From Lactobacillus sp. ESL0679 (GTDB taxonomy: Bacteria; Bacillota; Bacilli; Lactobacillales; Lactobacillaceae): a DNA stretch of 64,000 nucleotides. Both the position numbers and the translations under genes were made by a program. The notes below the pieces were generated by a model that saw nothing but the letters and a program-made list of their open reading frames with translations, was not told where the DNA came from and did not search any database. Where the stretch lies: NCBI RefSeq assembly GCF_029433515.1, contig NZ_JAQTIG010000001.1, forward strand, positions 372,001 to 436,000, written 5' to 3'. Positions 52,253 to 61,782 of the stretch are shown in pieces. Numbering within the stretch: position 1 is the stretch's first letter; each line of letters opens with the position of its first letter.

Positions 52253-52271
52253 TAGTTAAAGGAGACCTTTT

Positions 52272-52748
52272 ATGACTAAAACAAAGACCGTTTACTTTGG
52301 TGCAGGCTGGTTTAACGAAAAGCAAAACAACGCTTATCAGGCAGCAATGAAAGCCTTAGCTGCCAACCCAACCATTGACCTTGAAAACAGTTATGTTCCA
52401 TTGGACCACCAATACAAAGGCATCAATGTTGAAGAACATCCAGAATATCTGCATGATCGCGAATGGGCAACTGCAACTTATCATGGTGACTTAATTGGTA
52501 TTAAAGCCAGTGACGTCATGATAGGTGTTTACTTGCCAGAAGAAGAAGACGTTGGCTTGGGAATGGAACTGGGCTACGCTTTGAGTCAAGGCAAATATAT
52601 TTTATTGGTTATTCCTGATGAAGATTATGGTAAGCCAATCAACTTAATGAGCTGGGGTGTTTGCGACAACGCCATTAAGCTCAGCGAACTAGAAGATTAC
52701 GACTTTAATAAACCACGCTTCAACTTTTATGACGGTGCTGTTTACTAA
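52272..52748 (+). CDS. ntd: Nucleoside 2-deoxyribosyltransferase (type II)
   Basis: 158 residues, very close in pattern to L. leichmannii NDT: VYFGAGWFNEKQNNAY, LENSYVPLDHQYKG, and VGLGMELGYALSQGKY with the nucleophile Glu in GMELG. It swaps bases between deoxynucleosides in salvage. AAGGAG precedes the ATG. Second gene of the operon with the phosphatase. Confidence 0.95.
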   Translation: MTKTKTVYFGAGWFNEKQNNAYQAAMKALAANPTIDLENSYVPLDHQYKGINVEEHPEYLHDREWATATYHGDLIGIKASDVMIGVYLPEEEDVGLGMELGYALSQGKYILLVIPDEDYGKPINLMSWGVCDNAIKLSELEDYDFNKPRFNFYDGAVY

Positions 52749-52765
52749 AACGCATATTACTAACA

Positions 52766-52795
52766 AAGGATTCTCGACTGAGAATCCTTTTTATC
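52766..52795 (+). terminator. Intrinsic terminator
   Basis: AAAGGATTCTC / GAGAATCCTTTTT stem after ntd. Confidence 0.85.
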
Positions 52796-52807
52796 TTGTT
52801 ATTTAAA

Positions 52808-53962
52808 TTATGCCTTGTAGCGTGACTTACCACTTAAGTAAGTTTCGCTCAAAGTCATGTCTGGATTAAGCACGATAAAGTCTGCATCCTTATCTGGTGC
52901 AATTGAACCACACTTATCCAAAATATGAGCACTCTTAGCTGGAACATAAGAGGCCATCATAATTGCCTCTTCAGGAGTTGCCACGTTCCAGTCAACAACG
53001 TTTTTAACGGCTGTCTTTAATTGCAAAATACTGCCGGCTAAATTATCGTTGCTCTTTAACCGAGCCATTCCATCTTGAACATAAACCGGTAATTCACCTA
53101 GCATGTAGTCACCATCAGGCATCATTCCAGCTTCCATACAGTCAGTAACCAGGGCAATATGTTCAGCGCCCTTTAATTGAACTAAAGCGCGCACCATTTC
53201 TTTTTTAACATGGTGACCATCACAAATTAGCTCATCGGTCACATTGTGCATTGCCATTGCCGCATTAGAAATTGATGGCGCATGATGCGACGGATCTGGC
53301 ATCCCGTTAAATGTATGAGTAAACATGGTTGCGCCGTCTTCAATTCCAGCCGCAGCTTGCTCAAAGTTAGCACTTGAGTGTCCTAAAGAAACGACAACGC
53401 CCTCTTTGACCGCACTGCGAATAAATTCTCTAGTGCCCTTACGTTCAGGAGCAAGAGAAATTTTGTTAAGCATGCCATGTGACTCATCCCGCCACTTATT
53501 AAACTGATTAATATCTGGATCAAGCAAATATTTTGGATTTTCAGCACCAGCATGTTCAGCAGTAAAGTAAGGTCCTTCAAAGTGTAAACCTTGGATTTTA
53601 GCACCTGTTTCTTCACCCTGATGGTCGCCAAACATCCGACAAATGCGCATTAGCGTATCAGCACCAGCAGTATAAGTTGTTGGCAGCCAACTGGTAACGC
53701 CAGATTGCAAAAAGCCTTCAGACAAGCGATTAATTCCTGCCCAGTCACTCTTCATCACGTCTTCTTTAAGTGAGCCGTGAACGTGAGTATCAACTAATCC
53801 CGGAGCAATCAACTTGCCAGAATAATCAACAATCTTACCCTCTGGTTTTTCTTGTTCTGAATAATAAAAGCCAAACTGCCCGTTATCTTGGATTTCAAGA
53901 TAGCCTCCTTGGGTAGTTATATTTTCCATAAAAAATTTATCAGCGTGAATATAATAAGACAT
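52808..53962 (-). CDS. nagA: N-acetylglucosamine-6-phosphate deacetylase
   Basis: 384 residues from ATG 53962 (AAGGAGG upstream). The amidohydrolase barrel has APGLVDTHVHG (metal His residues), GLHFEGPYF (Glu metal ligand), SLGHSSANF and THTFNGMPD (His), and LVTDCMEAG (catalytic Asp). It deacetylates GlcNAc-6-P in amino-sugar use. It is divergent from the GH31 gene, which may feed it. Confidence 0.93.
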   Translation of the reverse strand: MSYYIHADKFFMENITTQGGYLEIQDNGQFGFYYSEQEKPEGKIVDYSGKLIAPGLVDTHVHGSLKEDVMKSDWAGINRLSEGFLQSGVTSWLPTTYTAGADTLMRICRMFGDHQGEETGAKIQGLHFEGPYFTAEHAGAENPKYLLDPDINQFNKWRDESHGMLNKISLAPERKGTREFIRSAVKEGVVVSLGHSSANFEQAAAGIEDGATMFTHTFNGMPDPSHHAPSISNAAMAMHNVTDELICDGHHVKKEMVRALVQLKGAEHIALVTDCMEAGMMPDGDYMLGELPVYVQDGMARLKSNDNLAGSILQLKTAVKNVVDWNVATPEEAIMMASYVPAKSAHILDKCGSIAPDKDADFIVLNPDMTLSETYLSGKSRYKA

Positions 53963-54116
53963 TATTTCCTCCTTTTTTACCAAAATTCACTTCGTCATAA
54001 TAAGTTTATTTTAAACCATTAAATTGGTATTAACCAGTTTAATCACAAATACTACAGAAAAACTTGTTTTTTTAGTTATAATAGGTATTAAGCAAATTAA
54101 ATAGGAAGCAAAAATT

Positions 54117-57107
54117 ATGACAGATGATATGCAAACAGGCAAACACCAACTAGGTGCATTAACTGGCGCCAATAGATGTGAAAATTATTATGAATTGCAT
54201 TACGCAACCGGCGAAGTTGCGCAATTTTATGTTTTAGCTGACGGTATTTTTCGCTTTGTGCTTAATCCAAATACCGATTCCGCAGCAGAGCAAACGTCAG
54301 CGCTTCAGCTTAATTTTAGTAATGAATCTTTTGAGCATTCACAAGTACGCGCAACCAGCGACTCACTAATTATCCAAGCGGGCAATTACCAAGTTATTTT
54401 TGCGCAAAAACCAGCTGTGATGAGTATCTTTGATGAAACACTGCACCGCACCCGGATGAAGCAGGCACAACCGCTTGAATTAGCAGCTAACCAAACCCGT
54501 GAATTTTTAAAGCAAAACAAAAACGAATTTTACTTTGGCGGCGGTCTGCAAAATGGTTACTTTAGTCACAAGGGACGTAAAATCGCCATCAAGAGTGATC
54601 ACATTACCGGCAAGGGCGGCGTTATTACTCAAGTGCCGTTTTTCTGGTCCAATGCTGGTTACGGGGAATTGCGCAACACTTATTCAAGCGGCAGCTATGA
54701 CTTTGGCGTGAATAACAGCGGCTTAACCACAATCAGTCACCAAGATCGTATTTTTGATAATTTTTATATTATTGGCGACACGCCGCAAGCTATTTTAGCC
54801 AAATATTATGCGCTAACTGGTAAGCCAATGATGTTACCAAAATATACGTTGGGCTTAGGGCACGTTGGCAACTTCTGTACAACCTTATGGCAGCCTAGTG
54901 AAACCAAAGAACGTAATGCCAGCAAGTTCGGCAACAACTATTACACCCGAACAAGCGACACGGACAAGGCGGCCGGCAGAGCTTCACTTAATGGTGAAGA
55001 AGACTACCACTTTTCAGCGCGGGCCATGCTTGACCGGTACAAAACATTACACTTTCCACTCAGTTGGTTTGTACCGAATTATGGCGTGACCAACCCACCA
55101 GTTGATGCTCTTAACTACTTTAACGAGTATGCGCAAAACCAAGATGTTACGCCCGGATTCTGGCATGATGACAGCTTGTCAGAATTACCAGAGCAGGCTG
55201 CCTTTACTCTAACTGCCAATCACGCAACTAACGACCGTACTCTCTTAAGTAATGCTTTACAACGCAAAAAGCCGCTTGTTTTGCAAAATACTGGTTGCCA
55301 AGGGATGCAAAAGACAGCAGCCCTAGCCTTTGGTGCAATTGGTGGCAATTGGGAAAACATCGCTACGCAAGTTGCCGGCTTTATCGGTAGTAACCTTTCT
55401 GGACAACCGCTTGTTGGTGCTGCCGTTGATGGTACTACTGGCGGTGGTAATGCTCAGATCAGCGTCCGCGATTTTGAGTGGAAGAGTTTTACGCCGCTGC
55501 TATTTAGTCTTGATGATCAAGGCAATTTTAGTAAAACACCGTTTGCTTATAATAAAAGAGTAACGGAAATCAATCGTTCCTATTCAATTCTGCGAGCACA
55601 ATTGCAAAGCTACCTCTATACCCTTAATCATCAAGCTCAGGCTGGTAATCCGATTGTGCAGCCACTATTTATCGCCTTCCCTGATGAGCGCAGTAATTAT
55701 ACTGAACAATTTAGCAGCGAATTTATGCTGGGCAGCAATCTATTAATTGCTCCAATTACTAACGGTCGTGAGGATGAAAACGGCGACTCACGCAAGGACA
55801 ATCTTTACCTACCTGATAGTCGAACCATGTGGCTTGACCTGTTTACTGGCAAAAAGTATGCTGGCGGTCGTGTCTACAATAATCTATCTTATCCAGTTTG
55901 GCACTTGCCCGTCTTTGTTCGTGGTGGCAGTGTATTTGACTTGGGCAAACGTGACTACGTTCTGTATCCACAAGGGCAAAGCAGAACAATTGTTTACGAT
56001 GACGATGATTTGACAGATTTTAATCATAATTATTGTGAAACTAGCATTGATACCAATCAAAATGCCGGGAATTTAGCAATTACTATTAATCCGGTCAAGG
56101 GCAACTATCCTGGATTTGACGTTGAGCAGTCAACTAACTTAGCTATTATGTGTGATGCCTATCCTGACCAAATTGAAGTCAAAATCAATGATCAAATAAT
56201 TAAGCTGCAGGAGTACGGCACCATTGATGCCTTCAACCACGCTCGCGAAGGTATTTTCTTCAATACGAATTACAATCCTGTACCCGAATTCAATCAGTAC
56301 CACGATGCTAAGCAAACAACATTGCAAATTAAGTTGGCGAATCGCGATGTCACTAACAGCAAGATTAAAATTACAATTCACAATTATACTTATGGTGAAA
56401 ATGTTTTAGTTCATGCCATTACCGATGGATTACTGCCCTCACCTAAATTACCGGCTGTTGATCCAAGTAAAATCTCGGCGCATTCGTTTGAACTTGCTTG
56501 GTCCAAACAAGGTGCTGTTCAAATTGAAATCAATGGTCTTTTGTATGAAGGGATTACTGGCAACTGCTTTACTTTCCACGAGTTATTGCCTAATACACGC
56601 TATATTATCCGCATGCGTTATGCGGCAGGTAATAAGGTTTCCGAATGGTCAGACCCGTTTGGCGTGATCACTAAGCATGCGGCAATTGATTACGCCGTTA
56701 GCGACATTCACGTTATCAGCAACTATCCTAGTAATCCTGCACAACCACTCAGCTACCTAACTGACTTAAAGCTGGCAAGTGAATGGCAAATAGCGCAGGC
56801 ACTAACTCCAGAAAAGCCATTGGAATTGACCTTTACCTTTAATCAGATTGAAAAACTAAGCCGAATGGCATTCGTACCTCATAATATTGACCATTGTTGT
56901 GATCCGATTGACATTAGTGTCGCCGTATCAACTGACGGCTTTAATTATGTTACTTATGCCGACCACCTCAAGTGGAAAGCTGATAGCAAAAATAAGGTCA
57001 TCGGCTTACGTGATGTCCGTGCAAAGGCAATTCGACTAATAATTTATCAAGCTTCAGGACCACTAGTTGCCTCTCGTGAAGTAATCTTTTTTAGAGCGAA
57101 GAAGTAA
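54117..57107 (+). CDS. GH31 glycoside hydrolase with FnIII and CBM32-like C-terminal domains
   Basis: 996 residues, no signal peptide. The N-terminal beta domain is at about 20-230. The GH31 barrel (about 250-600) has FWHDD and VRDFEWKSFTPLLF blocks and FIGSNLSGQPLVGAAVDG near the acid/base. A C-terminal beta domain, a fibronectin III-like segment (about 775-852) and a discoidin/CBM32-like domain (about 853-996) follow. This order matches the GH31 alpha-N-acetylgalactosaminidase group from gut bacteria. Being divergent from nagA supports amino-sugar release, but substrate is inferred. Lack of a secretion signal means it would act on imported or intracellular sugar. Confidence 0.72.
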   Translation: MTDDMQTGKHQLGALTGANRCENYYELHYATGEVAQFYVLADGIFRFVLNPNTDSAAEQTSALQLNFSNESFEHSQVRATSDSLIIQAGNYQVIFAQKPAVMSIFDETLHRTRMKQAQPLELAANQTREFLKQNKNEFYFGGGLQNGYFSHKGRKIAIKSDHITGKGGVITQVPFFWSNAGYGELRNTYSSGSYDFGVNNSGLTTISHQDRIFDNFYIIGDTPQAILAKYYALTGKPMMLPKYTLGLGHVGNFCTTLWQPSETKERNASKFGNNYYTRTSDTDKAAGRASLNGEEDYHFSARAMLDRYKTLHFPLSWFVPNYGVTNPPVDALNYFNEYAQNQDVTPGFWHDDSLSELPEQAAFTLTANHATNDRTLLSNALQRKKPLVLQNTGCQGMQKTAALAFGAIGGNWENIATQVAGFIGSNLSGQPLVGAAVDGTTGGGNAQISVRDFEWKSFTPLLFSLDDQGNFSKTPFAYNKRVTEINRSYSILRAQLQSYLYTLNHQAQAGNPIVQPLFIAFPDERSNYTEQFSSEFMLGSNLLIAPITNGREDENGDSRKDNLYLPDSRTMWLDLFTGKKYAGGRVYNNLSYPVWHLPVFVRGGSVFDLGKRDYVLYPQGQSRTIVYDDDDLTDFNHNYCETSIDTNQNAGNLAITINPVKGNYPGFDVEQSTNLAIMCDAYPDQIEVKINDQIIKLQEYGTIDAFNHAREGIFFNTNYNPVPEFNQYHDAKQTTLQIKLANRDVTNSKIKITIHNYTYGENVLVHAITDGLLPSPKLPAVDPSKISAHSFELAWSKQGAVQIEINGLLYEGITGNCFTFHELLPNTRYIIRMRYAAGNKVSEWSDPFGVITKHAAIDYAVSDIHVISNYPSNPAQPLSYLTDLKLASEWQIAQALTPEKPLELTFTFNQIEKLSRMAFVPHNIDHCCDPIDISVAVSTDGFNYVTYADHLKWKADSKNKVIGLRDVRAKAIRLIIYQASGPLVASREVIFFRAKK

Positions 57108-57136
57108 ATAATACTTAAATAAATTACATCTCAACT

Positions 57137-57171
57137 AAAAAATGCACCTGCTAAATTGGAGGTGCATTTTT
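57137..57171. terminator. Bidirectional terminator
   Basis: AAAAATGCACCT / AGGTGCATTTTT stem with 10-base loop, after GH31 and after the small membrane gene on the other strand. Confidence 0.85.
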
Positions 57172-57180
57172 ATGTACAAA

Positions 57181-57423
57181 TTATTTTACAGAAAAATATT
57201 TAATGCTTTTTTGGTAAATCATCTCAAGAACAGTAATGGGAACCAAAAGATAAACAGATCTTATTGCGCGATCTGAAAGCTTGCTAAAGATAGTTATACT
57301 GCGAATTAATTTCAGTATTTGAGTATCAAACACATTTGACAATGACATAATTAGTACAAAGCAAACAAGATATATAAAAAATATAATTCGTTTCATTTTC
57401 TTAGAATTATTTTTATCTTTCAT
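57181..57423 (-). CDS. Small two-helix membrane protein
   Basis: 80 residues from ATG 57423 (GGGGAGAG upstream). Basic start (MKDKNNSKKMKR), helix 1 at about 13-31, a polar stretch, then a helix around 53-68 and a basic tail. No family recognised. It follows the other small membrane gene by 47 bases and both lie just after the Rgg genes on the same strand. Confidence 0.5.
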   Translation of the reverse strand: MKDKNNSKKMKRIIFFIYLVCFVLIMSLSNVFDTQILKLIRSITIFSKLSDRAIRSVYLLVPITVLEMIYQKSIKYFSVK

Positions 57424-57470
57424 AAATATCTCTCCCCTATTTTTACACAATACATAAAAGTTTAGCTATT

Positions 57471-57734
57471 TTATATTCGCTTCAAGAAGTGATGCCAAGC
57501 ATACACAAATGCGCAAAATGCAATTATGTAGTCATAAAGATGAAGAATCTTAGTAAACCCTAGTACAGGTAGAATAAAAACTAGAGCTAAACTAATACTA
57601 AAAAATATCGGAATTATAATTTCCAAATTACATTTTGCTAACCAATTTTCAATCGGTAATACTTCTAAAGCCAGAATGATAATTAAAAATATACTCAATC
57701 TTTTCCCCTTCTCAATCATTCTTACTGTTTCCAT
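57471..57734 (-). CDS. Small multi-helix membrane protein
   Basis: 87 residues. A short charged start (METVRMIEKGKR) precedes three predicted helices (about 13-30, 36-56, 62-82). AAAGGA sits very close to the ATG, so the start is uncertain. No family recognised. Its position between the Rgg genes and the end of the GH31 gene suggests a target of the Rgg regulator, though it is not shown. Confidence 0.45.
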   Translation of the reverse strand: METVRMIEKGKRLSIFLIIILALEVLPIENWLAKCNLEIIIPIFFSISLALVFILPVLGFTKILHLYDYIIAFCAFVYAWHHFLKRI

Positions 57735-57788
57735 AATCCTTTATCACTTACATTCTTAGTATATTAAAGAAAATCAATTTAAATAAAA

Positions 57789-57827
57789 AAATGGCAAATT
57801 TGACAATTTTAGTCATATTCGCCATTT
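57789..57827 (-). terminator. Terminator of the first Rgg gene
   Basis: AAATGGCGAATATGAC / GTCAAATTTGCCATTT-type stem with a T7 tract on the minus strand. Confidence 0.7.
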
Positions 57828-57910
57828 ATTTATATTCTTCAACAAAATATTCTTGCATTCTAAAAAGAAACTATCTATCATGACCTGAAAATAAGTGCGT
57901 AATGCTTTCT

Positions 57911-58752
57911 TTAGTTATTTGCAAACTCTTCAAGCTCCTTACCATACTCTGGCATGCCAGCGATCTTAATAGTTTCAGCGATTACTTTTACTTCATCAAG
58001 ATACTGCTCATTCTGATCGAAATGATACTTGATGATGTCTTCAAAGGCTGGAGCAATAGCCTTATAAAAGAATATATCTGGTTTAGTTTTTATTTGCTGC
58101 TCACTATTAATAAAAAATTCTGTTTCATCAAATCTTTTGTTACGAATACATAAAATCATCATATTAATAATTACAGCTAAGACCAATTTTTGAACTCTTA
58201 TACTACTTGATCCAATAAATTGCTTTACTAGTCTTTTTGAAATTACCAAGTTACTATCTAAATCATAAAAACTCATAAGATTGCAATACATATTTAAATT
58301 GTCAGAACTAAAATGCGAAATATTAAAAGTTTTTTCTTTCATTTTATCTATAATGTTTTTATCTATACTAGAAAGATCTTTATTAAGCATTGCAATTAAA
58401 ATATCGATTGTATTTAACTTATCTTCTTTATTTGGAAATTTGCTTTCAGCAACAAAATTCCGTACTTGTTGTAAATCATGGACAGAATCTTGAAAATAGG
58501 CTTCGTCAATCATTTTATCAATTTCTTGATTTTCATCGTGGACAGATTGATCCTGATAATTTAATTTACCAAAAAAATCAATTAATGGAACTTTATTAGC
58601 ATGCAATAAATCAACCAAATCTTCCGCCGAGATTCTGCTTATTTTTTTTCGACTTTAGCATAAAATGATGGACTTATTATATTTCTAGCCCATTCTTTTT
58701 GCGTTTTCTTTTGTTGAATACGGTAATCCTTAAGTAATTCGCCAATTGTCAC
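57911..58752 (-). pseudogene. Rgg/GadR/MutR-family regulator, frameshifted (possibly phase variable)
   Basis: The start is GTG 58752 after GGAGG at a good distance, giving an N-terminal helix-turn-helix (TIGELLKDYRIQQKKTQKEW). In a run of eight A (GTCGAAAAAAAATAAGC on the minus strand, near 58647) the frame hits a stop; the neighbour copy has one more base in the same position. Past the run the frame continues 235 codons with a full Rgg helical repeat domain. With one A added the gene would give 281 residues, like its neighbour. Confidence 0.75.
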
Positions 58753-58775
58753 TGTTACTCCTCCATTTTTAATTT

Positions 58776-58789
58776 TGTCAAATATGACA
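58776..58789. promoter_or_regulatory. Inverted repeat TGTCA-N4-TGACA, Rgg box candidate
   Basis: TGTCAAATATGACA lies upstream of the first Rgg gene. The same 14 bases occur at 59764-59777 upstream of the second. Confidence 0.55.
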
Positions 58790-58881
58790 CTTCTAAATTT
58801 TATTATCTATACAAATTCAATTTAAGTTCCAATCACTTTTCACTTTTTGCATAACCTGAGAATGAACGCGTAATACTCTCT

Positions 58882-59724
58882 TTAGTTATTTGTAAACTCT
58901 TCAAGCTCCTTACCATAACTTTCCATTCCAACAATTTTTATAGTCTTTGCTATTTCTTTTACCTCATCAAGATGTTGTTCATTTTGATCGAAATGATACT
59001 TAACGATGTCTTTCAAGGCTGATATTACCATCTTGTAAAAAAATATTTCTGGCTTTATAGTGATCAAATTTGCACTATTAATATAAAATTCAGTTTTTTC
59101 AAATTGCCCATTTCTAATACAAAAAACAAGCATATTCACAATTATACCTAAGATTACTTTTTGTATTTTTTCTTCATTGGTACTTCGAAATTGCTTTATT
59201 ATCTTCTTTGATATAAACAAATTACTATCCAAATCATAAAAGCTCATAAAATTGCAATACACAATTAAGTTTTCTTCATTAAAGTTTGAAATATTAAATA
59301 CTTTTTCCTTTATCTTTTTTATTGTTTTTTTATCTAGACTATCAATACTTTTACTGCCTATTGCGATATATACATCAATTGCAAGTATTTTATCTTCTTT
59401 ATCGGGTAAATCACTTTCCGAAACAATTTTTCGAATTTGCTGTAATTCTTCCTTCGAATTTTGATAATATGCTTCTGTAATAAATTGATCTATTTCTTCT
59501 TCCTGTTGATGTAATGATTGATCTCCCTGATTTAATTTGCTAAAAAAATTAATTAATGGAACTTTATTAGCATGCAGCAAATCCACCAAGTCTTCTGCTG
59601 AAATTCTACTTAAATTTTTTTCCACTTTAGCACAAAATGATGAACTTATTACATCTCCAGCCCATTCCTTTTGCGTTTTCTTTTGCTGAATACGATAATC
59701 CTTAAGCAATTCACCAATTGTCAT
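58882..59724 (-). CDS. Rgg/GadR/MutR-family transcriptional regulator
   Basis: 280 residues. The XRE helix-turn-helix (MTIGELLKDYRIQQKKTQKEWAG) is at 1-60, followed by a helical repeat domain (about 65-280) that in this family binds short peptide pheromones (RRNPP group). It is about 60 percent identical to the frameshifted copy. A GGGAGA site precedes the ATG. No pheromone gene was identified, but small frames nearby are numerous. It is divergent from the efflux gene with shared boxes between. Confidence 0.82.
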   Translation of the reverse strand: MTIGELLKDYRIQQKKTQKEWAGDVISSSFCAKVEKNLSRISAEDLVDLLHANKVPLINFFSKLNQGDQSLHQQEEEIDQFITEAYYQNSKEELQQIRKIVSESDLPDKEDKILAIDVYIAIGSKSIDSLDKKTIKKIKEKVFNISNFNEENLIVYCNFMSFYDLDSNLFISKKIIKQFRSTNEEKIQKVILGIIVNMLVFCIRNGQFEKTEFYINSANLITIKPEIFFYKMVISALKDIVKYHFDQNEQHLDEVKEIAKTIKIVGMESYGKELEEFTNN

Positions 59725-59743
59725 TATTACTTCTCCCTCAAAT

Positions 59744-59777
59744 TGTCAGATATGATTACTTATTGTCAAATATGACA
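59744..59777. promoter_or_regulatory. Rgg box candidates in the divergent promoter region
   Basis: TGTCAGATATGATT (59744-59757, imperfect) and TGTCAAATATGACA (59764-59777, perfect) are spaced 20 bases, two helix turns. They lie upstream of TATAAT (59806-59811), the -10 of the MFS gene. Confidence 0.55.
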
Positions 59778-59841
59778 CTTTTCTCTACTTTTATTATAGC
59801 CAAAATATAATGAATACAAGATTAAATAAAGGAGAAAAATT

Positions 59842-61101
59842 ATGGACATTTTTTTAAAGAACAAAAATTATCGTAAATTCACAATTGCAAGTTGGCTATC
59901 TAGTGCTGGTAACATTCTTTTCTACTTAGCATTAATGACCTATGCTAGTAAACTTAAAAATTACGCCTTAGCTTTGTCATTAATTTCAATTATGGAAGCC
60001 GTTCCTGATTTACTTCAAAGTATCGGCGGCTACTTCGCTGACCGCACTAAAAATAAATTTCAAGTTATTATTCGCTTGGCAATTATCCGCTTTATTCTAT
60101 ATATGATTGTGGGTGCATTATTCGTCACTAACATTGCTGGCTGGAATTTAATATTACTGGTGATCGCTATTAACTTCTTTTCTGATGTTTCTGGCATGTA
60201 TTCCAGTGGCTTGCAAACACCATTAATTGTTGGTTTAGTTGGGGGAAATGAAGTATCCGTAGCAGAAGGATTCACAGGTGGCGTCTCCCAATTAATTTCA
60301 ATGGGTGCACAATTCGTCGGCTCAGCTTTACTGCTATTCATGTCATATTCTTCTCTAGCAATTGTTAACGCCTTAACCTTCTTAGTAGCTGGTTTAATCT
60401 ACGCTAATATTGCTAAAAACATTGAAAAGACACCTGCTAAAGATGAACTACAAACCGTTAACGATCAAAATTTCTTGGCAACTTTTAAATCTTCATTTAA
60501 TCAGGCTAAACAAGCTCATGGCTTGCTAACAATCGTTATAGTAGTTGCATTGCTAAATGGCGTTTTGTCTGCACTAGAACCATTAATTTCAATTTCTTTT
60601 GCAGCTAATAAAAATATGTTAATTGGTACCTTCAGTTTTACCATTGCAATTTTTGGAGCTGTCGTTTCTATTGGTACAGCACTGGGGAGTGCAATCGGTA
60701 CTAAGCTACTAAAGGACACATCATTATTTATTATCATCTTACTTGATACGATTTCAGGTATCCTTATGCTCGGATCAATGCTTATGCAAAATTCAATTGC
60801 CTGCTTCATCTTCGGTGCTATTCTTGGCTTTTTTGCCGGGACTGCTAGTCCAAAATTGTATCAATGGTTAGTACAGTCAGTTGATCGAAAAATTTTAGCA
60901 TCTACTATGGGAGCACTTAGTACTATTCTTGTCATCGCCGGTCCTTTAACAAATGCAATTTTTTCAAGTATTGCTGGTACAGCCGGTCTTAATTATGCCT
61001 TAATAGGTTTAATAGCACTCAGTGCTGTAACATTTTTAATTACATTAGTTGTTATGCTTAAAACTAGAAATAACAAACAAGTTGAGGTAACGGCAGAGTA
61101 A
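59842..61101 (+). CDS. MFS efflux transporter (MefA-like)
   Basis: 419 residues, 12 membrane helices, starting with FLKNKNYRKFTIASWLSSAGNILFYLALM as in macrolide and drug efflux MFS proteins of Firmicutes; the conserved loop has GGYFADRTKNK. AAGGAG precedes the ATG. It is transcribed divergently from the intact Rgg gene and likely under its control. It may export a peptide, drug or metabolite. Confidence 0.83.
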   Translation: MDIFLKNKNYRKFTIASWLSSAGNILFYLALMTYASKLKNYALALSLISIMEAVPDLLQSIGGYFADRTKNKFQVIIRLAIIRFILYMIVGALFVTNIAGWNLILLVIAINFFSDVSGMYSSGLQTPLIVGLVGGNEVSVAEGFTGGVSQLISMGAQFVGSALLLFMSYSSLAIVNALTFLVAGLIYANIAKNIEKTPAKDELQTVNDQNFLATFKSSFNQAKQAHGLLTIVIVVALLNGVLSALEPLISISFAANKNMLIGTFSFTIAIFGAVVSIGTALGSAIGTKLLKDTSLFIIILLDTISGILMLGSMLMQNSIACFIFGAILGFFAGTASPKLYQWLVQSVDRKILASTMGALSTILVIAGPLTNAIFSSIAGTAGLNYALIGLIALSAVTFLITLVVMLKTRNNKQVEVTAE

Positions 61102-61290
61102 ATTAAATAAATTGTCCATAAATAGTGTTCATCAAAAAATAATTATAAATATACTTGATTTTAATATAGCAAATAATAATATATTTATACATAAAAGAAA
61201 GTAGTACCTAATGTACTGAAGAAGTGCCTAACAAATGGCATCTTCCAGAGACATTCTATTAATAAAATGAAAAAACCAATAAGGAAGCCA

Positions 61291-61467
61291 ATGAAATTAT
61301 ACAAAAAAATAACTGGTGAAAAAATCTTTTTAGTCATATGTGCTATATACACAATAGTAATGTGGTTTTCACTAGTTTTTAATTTTTATGCATTTGTTAT
61401 TGAGCTTAAATTAGCAGTATTAATAGCATTAGCTTTTTATCTTATAAATTGGCTTTTTATAAAATAA
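61291..61467 (+). CDS. Possible small membrane protein
   Basis: 58 residues from ATG 61291, which AAGGAAG precedes; a longer frame from 61267 has no site. Two hydrophobic helices separated by a short loop (about 12-31 and 35-56). No family. It could be a leftover of an adjacent small-protein operon. Confidence 0.35.
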   Translation: MKLYKKITGEKIFLVICAIYTIVMWFSLVFNFYAFVIELKLAVLIALAFYLINWLFIK

Positions 61468-61544
61468 AAACAATTTATACTTTGAAGTGTCTCATAATAG
61501 TTAGATATAAACTAGTTACGGAGCATTTTTCAATTAGCTAGTTA

Positions 61545-61778
61545 AAATTACTGCAAGCTTTAGGACCTGGTATTAGACCACCACAATCTAAGGTTCTTAA
61601 GGGCTATAAATATCCCATTATGGAGTTGCGTCTTTTGCCGGATAGAATTTTTTATGCGAGTTACGATGTAAATAAATTTATCTTGTTAACCCACTATACA
61701 AAAAAGCAGAATAAAGCTGATAAGAAGCAAGTTGAACGAGCAATTAGTCTTTTAGAAAATTGGCTAGAAAGGCAGTGA
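61545..61778 (+). pseudogene. HigB/Gp49-like toxin lacking its N terminus
   Basis: 77 codons: ...LGPGIRPPQSKVLKG, ELRLLPDRIFYASY, FILLTHYTKKQNKADKKQVERA. This is the core and C terminus of a HigB-type mRNA interferase (phage Gp49-like). A stop lies just in front and the first third is missing. It is followed four bases later by the HigA gene. Confidence 0.7.
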
Positions 61779-61782
61779 TTAG

